Notes: generated by a model from the sequence alone, not told the origin. Positions 14,201 through 24,986 are shown, numbered from the stretch's first letter. The stretch is 64,000 nt of DNA from Dimorphilus gyrociliatus (GCA_904063045.1 CAJFCJ010000029.1:310001-374000); one strand, 5' to 3'. Translations and numbers: made by a program.

Positions 14201-14331
14201 GTTGATGAAGGGTAGGAGAGTGTATGAGGAGAACAATCCGAAGCACCACAGCGACAGACAACGATGGAGGGGTTGGGCGACAAATGACCCGTCGATGGAC
14301 TGCTACATTGAGACGAATACGACTTATCCAT
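11267..14331 (-). CDS. ksr: KSR/Raf-family pseudokinase with Cys-rich N-terminus
   Basis: Putative scaffold of the Ras-MAPK pathway, by family. Exons (minus): 14331-14195, 14036-13953, 13259-12553, 12482-11656, 11513-11433, 11356-11267; total 642 codons, in frame. The kinase-like domain starts near residue 345. Family signatures are LFMGAC, LAIVTG, GYLHARGI and SKNVF. Catalytic features are degenerate: the beta3 Lys position is His370 (GDVIIHTYRK), the HRD triad reads M-K-K (467-469), and DFG reads DYG; APE is kept. The C-terminus has RRSSSEP, a good 14-3-3-type site like those of Raf proteins. The N-terminal 310 residues are Ser-rich, with a Cys cluster in exon 2 (CSCSSHKC, then RHRCC). I see no C1 zinc finger or Ras-binding domain. 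The ATG is the first after an in-frame TAG. It could also be a divergent Raf-like protein. Confidence 0.82.
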
Positions 14332-15966
14332 CGTCTATGGCGGCCGTCGACGTAATTTTGCTGAACGAGTTCATTTTTGTAGCAGATGTTCAACACGCAA
14401 CGTCAAGCAAGCCTATAGTAAGTTGTGCCTTGATGCACACATCGAACATTTGGAAATCGAATAAATATGCATAAGGTGCGTTTAAAGAAAACAGTCAAAA
14501 TAGGCTATATACTAACGGCTTAAATTGTCTTATAAGCATAAAAATACGTCCACTTCCTTTAGAGTTGTATTGCGGGGGTATTGATTCCATATTTTTAAGT
14601 CAAAACGATGACCTGTTTGATCGACATTGTTGTCAAATGTACATTGACGGACTATTTAGAAATACGAAGAGGGTCGCGTTGTTCAATACTGTTTATAGCG
14701 TTCAATAGTACATTGAACTGTTAAAAGTGTAGGCGTAAGATTCCTCCGATAGATGGCGAATAATAGATCTCCTCTTTCTCAATTATACAATAGAAAAAAA
14801 ATGTGAAACGATGCAGGGAAGGGTTGCAGGGTGATGACCGCAATTTCTCATGAACCTCAGATTTTTGGTAAAATGGGCTATATCAGGTTGCGGAAGAGGT
14901 TTTGACAAAAGATAATTGAAACGATAAGAGAATTAATGCATATTCTATTACAAATCACATTTACGTCGTTTTTTTAGTCTTAATACAAAGGTCTAGTGCA
15001 AATAAATAATACTAACCGCTTGTTGATAGATTGGAGTCCAAGGCCCATAACTCGAACGTCTAGTCAGCAAACCAGTTCGAAGGTGCGACTAACACAGCAG
15101 CGCCACCGAACTGCAATAACTGCAAGCAATTTGGATCCAGGCACGCCAAAGAAATTCTAATTGGCAAAGAGAAAAAAAATGCTATGTTGCACTTAATTTA
15201 CTCTCGAAATACTAAGTCTAATATTCTTCCTATGTTTCTTGTAAAAATAAAAAAAATACGCTATTTCTTTATTTTTATACTCAGTTGTCATTTGCTCAAT
15301 ACTGCTGCTCTATGATAAATCAATACGACCATAAATGGATCAGCCTCATTCGAAAAACGTTATGCTGTTCATTTCATTCTCCTGCAAGTTAATCCAGGGA
15401 CATGCCTCTAAATATAGGATAATTCATCAATAAATTGGCCTAAGCATTACAAACAGCTAACGCCCACGCTTCGTATGTTTCTGTCAAAGTGTCATTGGCT
15501 TCGCGAATTGTTGTGTTGAAAAAAAACACGTTTGTTACAAATTACGCAATTATCTTTTACAATTATTTTTCGTTACAATTTTTGAAGGCTAGTCAGCAAA
15601 TTCCGCTTTTCAAGTTTATTTCAGAATTGCATTAATAATGAGATTGTTGGCAAAAATGGGGCCAATAGTTGTAAAATAACGGAAATAATGCTGTTTAATT
15701 AACTTGCAAAGTCTAACAAGAAAACATTGAGGAGCGCACATGAATTAAGAAGAAAACATCATAAAACTCTGATAGGCAACACCTGAGAAAATTTGTTTTG
15801 GGATTTAACAGTAGATGGCGCGTTGTCTGTGATTTGTGAAGTTCTAATTACAAGATGGCGTTATGGGCCAAGTTAATGAATTGTTGGCATACAAAAGTTG
15901 GCCGGCCTAACGTTCCACAAGAGGCCGTCGTGTATAACGAAAAACAGTAGGAAGAAACGGCTGGAA
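14332..15966. promoter_or_regulatory. Divergent intergenic region between pseudokinase and PKG
   Basis: About 1.6 kb separates two head-to-head starts, so it should hold both promoters. It has three AGATGGCG motifs (14751, 15813, 15853); the last reads CAAGATGGCG and sits about 110 bases before the PKG exon 1a start codon. No TATA box or coding exon could be assigned. Confidence 0.45.
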
Positions 15967-16214
15967 ATGTCTTCCACTGACTTAAAAATCCAGCTGAAAA
16001 GGCGAGATGAGGAAATCGAGCAGCTAAAAAGCCGTCTAGCCGAAAAAGATGATGAATTGGAAAAGTTACGAGTACTTGTGGATCAGTACAAGAGTGTCCT
16101 GGAACCTTCGAGTGGTGCTACAGGTCCCCGCCAACGTGGCGTTGGGATATCGGCTGAACCACAAGCTAAAAATATCGAACAAAGGCCGCTTCAAGTGCAC
16201 AACAAAAGCGAAAG
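15967..16214 (+). other. PRKG1: PKG alternative first exon 1a (I-alpha-like)
   Basis: It encodes [17 protein letters not shown], then heptad Leu/Ile residues, GISAEPQ, and ends in HNKSE plus two bases of the next codon (phase 2). Vertebrate I-alpha has the same order: MS start, zipper, GISAEPQ, TKSER. The TTG-initiated upstream extension to 15898 is not needed. Confidence 0.9.
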
Positions 16215-19200
16215 GTTAGCCGCAGTACGCGATTGTCATTGTTTCTGTTATAGTGCCGTCTGTATAACTATTCGTAATCATTTAAGAGAAAAATGTAGTT
16301 CTAAACTATTCGCCGTTCAAACCAACTTCTTCGACTTGAGCTGACTGGCATTGTGATTAATAATCGCAAACTGTTTACATTGTCAAGCAGTATTCTAGGT
16401 CGTTTTTATATCAATTGGAGCTTGTTCCGTTCGATAACGATTGACATAGATATTTTTGCGCTAAATGTAAAATACTCCAGACTAAACTGGAAGTGCACAG
16501 TTTTAAAAATAGAAAAAGTACGCGCCCCGCACAACTCAACTCTCCTAGACTTTTTCTCACCTTTCTTACGCCATCTTTCGGATGTTAAAAGCAAAATTCG
16601 CAGAAATGCGAGCTGACATTAACGCTTGAAAGGTGTCGCTGCAATCGAAGTTTGCCGATAGTTGGAAGAAGGATGGCGTATACCCTGCGAGAATTGCAAT
16701 TCGTCCTGCGGCAAAAGGTCGAAGAGATTGAACAACGAGACGAACTAATCGACGAGCTTGAGAACGAAATCGATAAGAAAGATGAGATTATAAATCGTTT
16801 ACAGAATGAGTTAGACAAATGCCGGAGTGTATTAAACACAAAAGTTTGCCAGTGTTCTTTTAAATCAGTAGATGAAAAACCAAGAAAGAAAAGAACAGCT
16901 ATATCAGCTGAGCCTCCAAAAACTCTTCTTTCTTTTCCTGCCCGTGTCCCAAAGGATTCCGCGTGAGTATCGAGAAAGGCTTGTACAAAGAAAAGTTAAA
17001 ATTGTAGAATTTGGAAAAGAATATAGTATGTCTACTACATTTTCCCGAGGTTTTTATTGTGTAGAATATCTAACTAATGAGAACAATGAACTTGAGAATT
17101 TTCTATGAGAGTATCTCAAAGAATGAAAGAGAAAAAAAGTATGGGAGGGGGGCTCATATATATAAGTAGAAAAAAAGATATCTAAGAAAAAATCACCAGG
17201 CCTCCATACTCCCGAAATTACCGCTTTTATTACTTCCATCCGCGTAACGGCTAGCAATAAAATAACTGTATTGGGTGGAATTTTTGAGTATATAGGTCTA
17301 AAGTATTTTACTTCAAGTACATACTTGACTGTCGGCAGCGTCGCTAAGAATTTACGAGACGCCGTTAGATGCAATGAGTTCATGAGTCGCTACGACGATA
17401 TACTAATATCGCAAATGGTTGATTGTATGAGATCGGAAACTCGAGAAGCCGATGAGGTTATTATCAAGGAGGGAACTTTCGGCGATAACCTTTACGTTCT
17501 TGAAGGTACAAGGAGATCTATTACAAAAAAAGATTGATCGCTTATTAGTTCGTTTCATCATTCACTATTATCCAGTTTTTGTGCTCTATTAAGCTGATCC
17601 TGAACGTTTACCGCCATTTAATTAGATAAATACTGCTTATATGAAAATTTCCACTTTTGCTGCTTTATGTTGTTTTTTTTTACGCTTTCAACAGATCGAA
17701 GGAGATAATCGGCAATGCAATACTGGATAATGATTTCATGAAGAATCTTGAAAAAGCTCAGATCAATGAGATTGTCGATTGCATGTATAAAATGGATTTT
17801 AAATCTGGACAAATGATTATTAAAGAAGGCGATGTCGGCTCGGAAGTATACGTTATGGAAGGCACGTTCATTATATTAGACGCCTTTACCTTGTTGTCAG
17901 TAGGGATATAATCAGCATGTTATCCTTATAAATACTAACATAAACAAGTGTGTAAAGGCGACTAATTGCTTTAGTTTTGGTCATTTCTCTATTGAGGGAA
18001 GGGACAGCAGCCTGTCATATTTAAATTGGGCTAAACCTCGAGAAATGCAGTGTGGTCAATTCGTCGATCGTTTTGATCATGCATCGTGTGACCACAAACT
18101 AATTTCGTTTTTGCTTCGAGCGCGCTTTATAAAATACAGAACGACTTTTCATTCCATTTGACTTTGTTAGCTGCCATATTCATCTACTTTCCTGCCAATT
18201 ACGTAATGTTTCCTTTTCTTGTTTTAAACATTTAACAGAGGGTCAAGTTCTCGTAACTAATAATAAGAAACTCGAGCGTAAAATGTCGGCCGGAAAAGTG
18301 TTTGGTGAATTAGCCATATTGTACAACTGTAAAAGAACGGCTTCTATTAAAGGTTTGTTTCCCTTTGGGAGTACACAGCTTTATTTCTAAATACATTTTC
18401 TCACGCCATTTTTTTCTAGCGATAACCAATTGTAAGCTATGGGCTATAGATCGGCTAAATTTCCAAAGTATTATGATGAAAACTGGGATGAAAAGACGAG
18501 AAGAGTACATCAAGTTCTTAAAAAGGTAAAAGCCAGTATATAATTAAACGTAATTTACGTCCTGTTCTACGATTCTCTCTTTCTTCTTTCTTTCACTCAA
18601 TATACAGCATTCCACAATTTAACAACCGCAAAGAGGAAACGCTAGGATCGATTGCCGACGTTCTAGAAGAAGTCCATTTTGAAAAGGATGAATATATCAT
18701 TCGACAAGGTGCCGTCGGCGATACGTTCTACATAATAGCTAAAGGACAGGTCAGTGTATATGTTTTATAGGCGTCCTAGATATTTTTTGTATGGATTTCC
18801 ACTATTGCCGAATGGACGGCGTCGTTAAACATATTTCGAACGCGACGTAATGCGGTTTGTCGTTCGAATTCTCGCCGGACTATGCGACTTCGTCGAAAGA
18901 ATTAACGTATATATCGATTACGCAATATAGGCGAAGGAAACTGAGGGTACCGGTTCAACAGAAAAGACGAAAAAAACTCTCAAAGTTGGAAGCTGGTTTG
19001 GTTTGGCCGCACTGGAAAGGTTTTAATAAGCGTGTGTTTTTTTTCTATATTTATATAAAAAATGTTTTTTGTTTTTTTTATTTTCACGCGAAACATTTGC
19101 AGTGTTTTACAGTTATATTATTTATTTTCCTCACTATCTCTATCTGTTTTTCTCTTTCACCTCCTTTCTGAAACTTCCTAGGTTCTGGTTACGAAAAACG

Positions 19201-22011
19201 GTAACAATAACGATGAACCTGATTTCAAACCGAAATTCTTGAAAAGGGGCGATTATTTCGGAGAGAGGGCACTCGAAAGGTATATTTTTCCCTGTCGAAC
19301 GGCCATTTCCAGCCATTATTTATCTCATTTTATCATTATCTTTTTTTCGGCTTTGTCTTATAAATTAGCTTTTCTTTTGAAACACAAAAAGAAAATTGGA
19401 AGTAAAAAAAAAAAGCAAAAAAATATTCCAGATTTCTTATTTTAATTTGCTGCTTTTTTGACGTTTTTTTAAAAAAAAATTAATAAGCTACAAACAACTA
19501 AGAAAGACAAGAAAAATATGTTTTTTTTTCTTTTTTTCTTTTGTTTTCTATAGGGAGGAGACACGATCTGCAAATATTATCGTCACTGATCCTAACGGAG
19601 TGGATTGCCTCCAATTGGAAAGAGAGTAAGTTTTTTACACTCTTTAAATATCATTCGCATAATAAATTGAATATACTTTTACAATACGGTCAATGTAGAG
19701 GGAGACGTTTACCCTTGAGACGTTTTCCTTCTTGTTTATACATGCTACTTCGTACAACCGTATATAATTTCCGGAGAGAAGCAGTGAAAATCTATTCACT
19801 CATTGGTCAATTGAGCAAGAAAAAATAACAGGGTTTTGACCTAAAGCTCAAATTAATTACCTATTAACGCTAAATTAGGTCTATTTATCAGCGACTATTC
19901 TTTGAGCCACGACCGTCGCCTAGTCGGTGATAGTTCGGCCTGATAAGCATAGAGTGGAAGGACAAACAAGCGCGTTTGTTAGACGCCGATAAAACCTAAA
20001 TCTATTAAATTGTCGTATTTTTTATTGCAGCGCCTATAAACAGATTATCAGCCACATAATATCGCCAACCGTACCTCGTATGAGATCGTTAGAAAGGTAA
20101 GTTGGCCAACAATCAATAGTCGGTTGTCTGCATTAAAAAAAAAAGAAGAAAACGTAACACAACAAGAGCTTAGGGAATTTTTTTTGAATAGTGGTCGAAA
20201 CGAATTCAGCGATATAAAACCTAGCGATTTATCGAGCTTGAAAACATTGGGAGTCGGTGGATTTGGTCGCGTCGAGTTGGTAAGCCATTAGATGGCGCCA
20301 CTCTGTCCTAATTTTCACGTAGGCCTATAATTTGGAAAAATATTTCACCTTCCTATTTTTTACATCTTAAAACTGAAGCCTTTTTTTCACACTAATTTAT
20401 ACTCTTTATGTTCTCTTTTTTTTTGTTTTCTACAGTTTTTTTTAAGTAGCTGACCGCTTCAAAAGACTGAAAACTATCTGAGAAAGTCGTGAATGCTATT
20501 TTGATTTGTATTAAATATAATATTCTCACGATTCTTGTATAGTTTTCACTTTTTCTACTTTCTATTATTATTTGTTTTTACTCTCTAAATTGTGTTGTGC
20601 ACTCTGTTTTTTCTCTATACTTCAGCGATTCCCCTGCTAGCCTAATTGGTATTCAACTTTCCAAGTTTAACTTTATCACAACCCTCGGTGTAGGTGGATT
20701 CGGCCGAGTAGATCTAGTAAGTGTCCTAGATATTGTAAACAAAAAAAAATAAGAAAAAGAAAAAAACTAATAAAATTCTTTTTTTCTTCTCTTCTTTGGG
20801 CAGTCTATTTTTCTCTTTTTAATCAAATATTTTCCTTTATTAAAAAAATATAAAGTAATAATAAAATCTTAAAATAACTAAATTAAATTGATAAATTGAC
20901 TTTTGTATATTTATACAACTTTATGAATATCTTATTATTCTTGAAAACATAAGATATTCTATATAAATATACAAGGAAAAGAAAACATTGAAAATAAAAA
21001 TTAAGTGTTGAGGGAATGTTTGTTATCTCTAAATATTTTTGCAGGTTTGCATAGGAAAGGATAAAGCAAAAACGTTTGCCTTGAAAAAGTTGAAAAAACA
21101 ACATATAGTCGATACAAGGCAAGAAGAGCATATCCTAAATGAAAAGAGAATAATGCAAAAAGCTCGATGCGATTTTATCGTTCGATTATACACAACCTTC
21201 AAGGATGCCAAATATCTCTATATGCTGTTGGAAGTTTGCCTGGGAGGTGAACTGTGGAGTCTACTAAGGGATAAAAGTCACTTTGACGATTCTATGACTA
21301 GATTCTATACTGCTTGCGTATGCGAGGCCTTAATTTACTTACACGGTTTAGGCATTGTATATCGGGATTTAAAACCAGAGAATCTTCTTTTAGATACGTC
21401 CGGTTTTATTAAGCTCGTCGACTTTGGATTCGCAAAAGAAATAGGACATGGGCGTAAAACTTGGACATTTTGCGGAACACCCGAATATGTTGCTCCAGAA
21501 ATCATATTGAATAGAGGTCATGATTTATCGTGTGATTTATGGTCGCTAGGAATCCTTATGTTCGAATTATTGACGGGAAATCCCCCATTCTCTGGAGCGG
21601 ATCCAATGAAGACTTATAATATTATTCTTAGAGGAATTGATGCAATTGACTTTCCTAGACGAATTACAAGACATGCGCAAAACTTGATTAAGAAATTGTG
21701 CAGGTAAAACTATATTAAATTAAAAAAACAAGGTGTAATAAATATGTATTATAAAATGATTCTTTGTTAATTTTTGCCTTAGGGATAATCCTACAGAAAG
21801 ATTAGGCTACGGAAGAGGAGGAATTAAAGATATACAAAAGCACAAATGGTTTGATGGTTTCAATTGGGAAGGCTTGAGAAGAAGATCCTTGAAACCACCG
21901 TACGTTCCGAAAGTTATGAGCGCGTCTGACGCTTCAAATTTTGATGAGTATCCTCCAGCAACCGAGCCAGAACCTCCAGATGATATTTCTGGATGGGACA
22001 AAGACTTTTGA
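15967..22011 (+). CDS. PRKG1: cGMP-dependent protein kinase (PKG, PRKG1 type)
   Basis: Ser/Thr kinase activated by cGMP. Exons: 1a 15967-16214 or 1b 16673-16962; site A 17339-17505 or 17695-17861; 18239-18352; 18420-18525; 18608-18749; 19182-19279; 19554-19625; 20031-20096; glycine-loop exon 20192-20279 or 20626-20716; 21045-21703; 21783-22011. One isoform (1a, B, 10A) totals 662 aa; vertebrate PKG I is about 670. Domains: leucine zipper (1-45), autoinhibitory ISAEP, cGMP site A with [10 protein letters not shown], site B with FGERALE, kinase with [28 protein letters not shown] and [14 protein letters not shown], ending in DKDF. An AATAAA follows at 22211. All alternative exons agree in phase, giving up to eight coding isoforms. 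Confidence 0.97.
16673..16962 (+). other. PRKG1: PKG alternative first exon 1b (I-beta-like)
   Basis: It encodes a zipper with I-beta signatures ([27 protein letters not shown]), then [10 protein letters not shown] and VPKDSA, ending in phase 2 at a gtgagt donor. It can join either site-A exon in frame. Confidence 0.92.
17339..17505 (+). other. PRKG1: PKG alternative exon 2A (cGMP site A, N-half)
   Basis: 167 nt, phase 2 in and 1 out, ordinary GT donor (gtacaa). It encodes [15 protein letters not shown] to [16 protein letters not shown]. It shares 18 of 55 residues with the exon at 17695-17861, including VDCM, IIKEG and YV.E. Confidence 0.85.
17695..17861 (+). other. PRKG1: PKG alternative exon 2B (cGMP site A, N-half, canonical)
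   Basis: 167 nt, phase 2 in and 1 out. It encodes [19 protein letters not shown] to VYVME, nearly the vertebrate sequence. The only donor giving the right phase and length is GAAG|GCACGT, which would be a GC-AG intron. Confidence 0.9.
20192..20279 (+). other. PRKG1: PKG alternative exon 10A (linker and glycine loop)
   Basis: 88 nt, phase 2 in and 0 out. It encodes [18 protein letters not shown], then [12 protein letters not shown]. It is followed by 346 nt and then the duplicate 10B. Confidence 0.9.
20626..20716 (+). other. PRKG1: PKG alternative exon 10B (linker and glycine loop)
   Basis: 91 nt, phase 2 in and 0 out. It encodes [18 protein letters not shown], then [13 protein letters not shown]. 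It is one codon longer than 10A; the linker differs while the ATP loop is kept. Confidence 0.9.
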
Positions 22012-22794
22012 AAAACTAGTTTCTGTGATATATTCGATAGCTTTAAATAGTTTACATAGCGGATCTCGATGCATAATAATTGATTTGAAGTTTCTTTGGT
22101 CTTTGTGCAGCTTGCTCTAAGCCCTGTTATATATCTCAGAAATTAACCAATTATTTGTGTACGATAAAATTTACTGGTACTACTAGTGCTATTAATAATT
22201 TCAGTGCCGTAATAAAGCCATTTAAAAGATTCGAATATCAAAATTCAATTTTATAATCTATTTTTATTTGATACTAGAGGGAGAGATTTTCACAAAAAAC
22301 AAGAAAATTTATTTTCTAGCCAATCAGAACTATAATTCATTGTTTCAAAAATAAATATATATCCACCTGTCTACGTATCTCTTAAAGATAAAAAAATCCA
22401 TTATCTATAAGACGAAGCAAGTAATAAATGTTTACGAGCGCCATCTGTTATACATACAATTTCCTGAAACAGACAATTTCTGCATGATTAATCATAGTAC
22501 TATCCTTTTACAGCAGGAGAAAAATCGTATTTTATGGCATTCCCAAAAAAATAACATTAGAAGTGAAGTAAATATGGAGGAAAAGATCACAGTAGGTCAA
22601 TGGCAGTTTTTTTTTCCTGTTCACTTGTACTAGTGATGTAGAAATAGTGGCAACAATAATGATAACTTTCTTAATGAGAACGATTGTAGTAATAATGATC
22701 TAAATAATGAAGGTATGGACATAGGAATACATATTAACAATCCTGCCAAATAATTGATAAAAGTCCCAAAAAAATAAATAAATGGAAATTTCAT
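22012..22794. other. Convergent 3' region between PKG and RP2
   Basis: Presumed 3'UTRs. AATAAA at 22211-22216 fits PKG. One reverse AGATGGCG motif lies at 22439. No exon was recognised. Confidence 0.5.
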
Positions 22795-24986
22795 TTAAAT
22801 CTGCATATTAGCGAAGCTATAAAAGAGTTCGATTTGGTAGGCAGCTGTTTTTGGATTCGTACTAAAGTAAACTAAACCCGTAGAACCGCGACTAACGTCT
22901 ATTAGAATTTCCTGGCAATGTTTTATAGAATCTTTACCATTATATTCTAATCCAATTACAGGTCCTTGACTGGCAGCCATGTCATAGTGACTTGAAGAGA
23001 ACATTTTTTTGGTGTCGGACGATTGCATAATAAATTCTCTTGTTAAAACTAGTAGGCAATGAGGCTATTAAGGGAAAAAAAGAAATCAAAATTAGATAAA
23101 CGTTTACACATTAACTTGCTAAATTGAATATCTTTATAGTTCCTATGTGATTTTTCTAGTTATTTCTTTTAATAAATATTTTCTTAAGTCTATAGAATAA
23201 ATCATAAAATTCAATATAGAAATGCATAGGATATCTTAAACATTTTATAAAAAAAATTCCTTTACAATTCAATAACGAGTCATTTTCTTTCTATTCAATT
23301 GAAAACTACAGAAAAGACTGCTAATCCAAAAAGATATTTTTGTGCTAAGAGTTATTAATTGCTAAAATATTCTTAATTGAAAGAAAAATATAATCACATA
23401 TAACGTAATTTAATTGCGATATATGCAGTATATCTATTATATCATATATTAGGATAAAAACACATGGAGATACTGCAAAGTAATCAATTTTACTCACATA
23501 TTTTTCCCTCATTTTTTCAACAAAATTTGAACAACGGTCATATTGTAGTCCATCATTAAACATGATGACTAAGCAACTGCTTTCATCGGCATTTTTGCAA
23601 TGAGATCCATATGTAAAAGGTATGATGCTTTTTTCCATTGAAAAATTTACCTCCACTTTGGATAAGACCTCTTCAGGCGGCAAAGGAACGTATCGACTAC
23701 AATCCTTCATATCGTCTGAATACATCAAAGAGTAACTAAGATCCCCACTATCTTCATTTACTCTATCCCAGTTATTATTATATACATTTATATTAGCTTC
23801 TCTCATATGATCTTCCAAGTTAGGGTAATAAGCTTGCAAACATCCAAATTTTGTTGCTGGAGATGATTCGATAACAGGTGGCGTTGTTGAACAAAGTAAA
23901 AGTTCTAGTTCCCTGCAATTTTTTGCTTTAAACTGCTGACAGGCAACCATTAATTTAATATTTTGGCAGTTTCGGCAGAGTACACTGTTTTATGTTTTAA
24001 AATGCATTATTTATCGCCTAAGAGTCAAAATGATTGCTGTTATTATAATTATCTTAGAAGTTCACCTATATTTAACGGCACCCACAAATAATCTGCAGGA
24101 ATCGCATTCTTCCAGTGATAAATGTGAAATATGATCCAAAATGTAGACGTTACAATTCTGATTAAAAAAAAACGTTATCATTAAGTTAATTAGCAAAGAG
24201 TATTTTTTTCGCTATTTTATATTAACCTTAATATTTTTTAAAATGAATTGTTCTCCGTTAATGCTACCTGGATATCGGACGATGCAATCGTCCGATATAT
24301 TCTCAACAGCAAATTCCTTTAATCTTTTCTTTCGTTCTCTGCAAAAAGCAACATTAAACTTTTTATAAAATATTCTTGCAAATATATTATATTTCTTTTA
24401 AAAAATCGTTCAGTTATATAAAACTAGACGTAGCAAATGCTGCGAAGGCAGCTCCATCTAACGAGTCGAGAATTTCCAGGCAAATCTAGGCCATTAGAAC
24501 CCTGGAAGGGCATGTATTTACCGTATGAGTCGCGGGGCCAACGACTGGTCGAATGAAGCAAAAGGTTGATGTTCTTCACGGAGCTTTACTTTTTAGCAGA
24601 CATCACATGCAGTATGTCACTTTTCCAGGTCTTGTTAAATGTTTAAACTACATTTTTGACTTTTGATTAAAAACACATCATTGCATATAACTTTGAGAGT
24701 TGCAAACTCTTGCACATATAAACAACATCATTGTATACTATTTGATCTTATTTATCTTTTTCAGTATGCAAAATCAATTTTGCAAAACAGTATAATCTGG
24801 AATTAGAATGGACTGGGTCGTAACTGGGTTTTTATAAATATTCTAGTAAAAATAATGTAGCAGAGAAATGAAATAGCTGAGAACAACGAATACTTACGCA
24901 GAGGAAAGACGTCTGATGGAGTGATTGGAAAAAGAAGAGCTCTCGTATGCATCCTCGTCCATACTCCGACTTTGTCGGCATCCCAT
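22795..24986 (-). CDS. RP2: RP2/XRP2, ARL3-directed TBCC-domain protein
   Basis: Exons (minus): 24986-24898, 24338-24227, 24157-24066, 23984-23498, 23064-22795. They sum to 350 codons (349 aa), against 350 aa in human RP2. In the family it is a GTPase-activating protein for ARL3, acting in ciliary and membrane lipid-protein traffic. The start MGCRQSRS keeps the dual N-myristoyl/palmitoyl signal MGC. The beta-helical TBCC domain (about 35-200) shows PGSINGEQF, NCNVYILD, ECDSCRLFVGAVK, CQQF and VIESS. The C-terminal NDPK-like half has SSCLVIMF, GPVIGLEYNG and ends in FANMQI. The catalytic arginine-finger position (human R118) is Lys117 here. The gene lies 0.4 kb downstream of the nAChR 3' end, on the same strand. 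Confidence 0.93.
24272..24298. repeat. Perfect 12-bp inverted repeat inside RP2 exon 2
   Basis: Arms ATATCGGACGAT and ATCGTCCGATAT are separated by three bases (gca). It lies in coding sequence, just before the TBCC domain. Confidence 0.95.

Noticed and set aside
14187-14474. Plus-strand frame in the pseudokinase/PKG interval
   Set aside because: It is antisense to the first exon of the pseudokinase and has no recognisable domain.
15898-15966. Upstream extension of PKG exon 1a from a TTG codon
   Set aside because: No ATG in the extension. The ATG at 15967 gives the same MS start and zipper spacing as vertebrate I-alpha.
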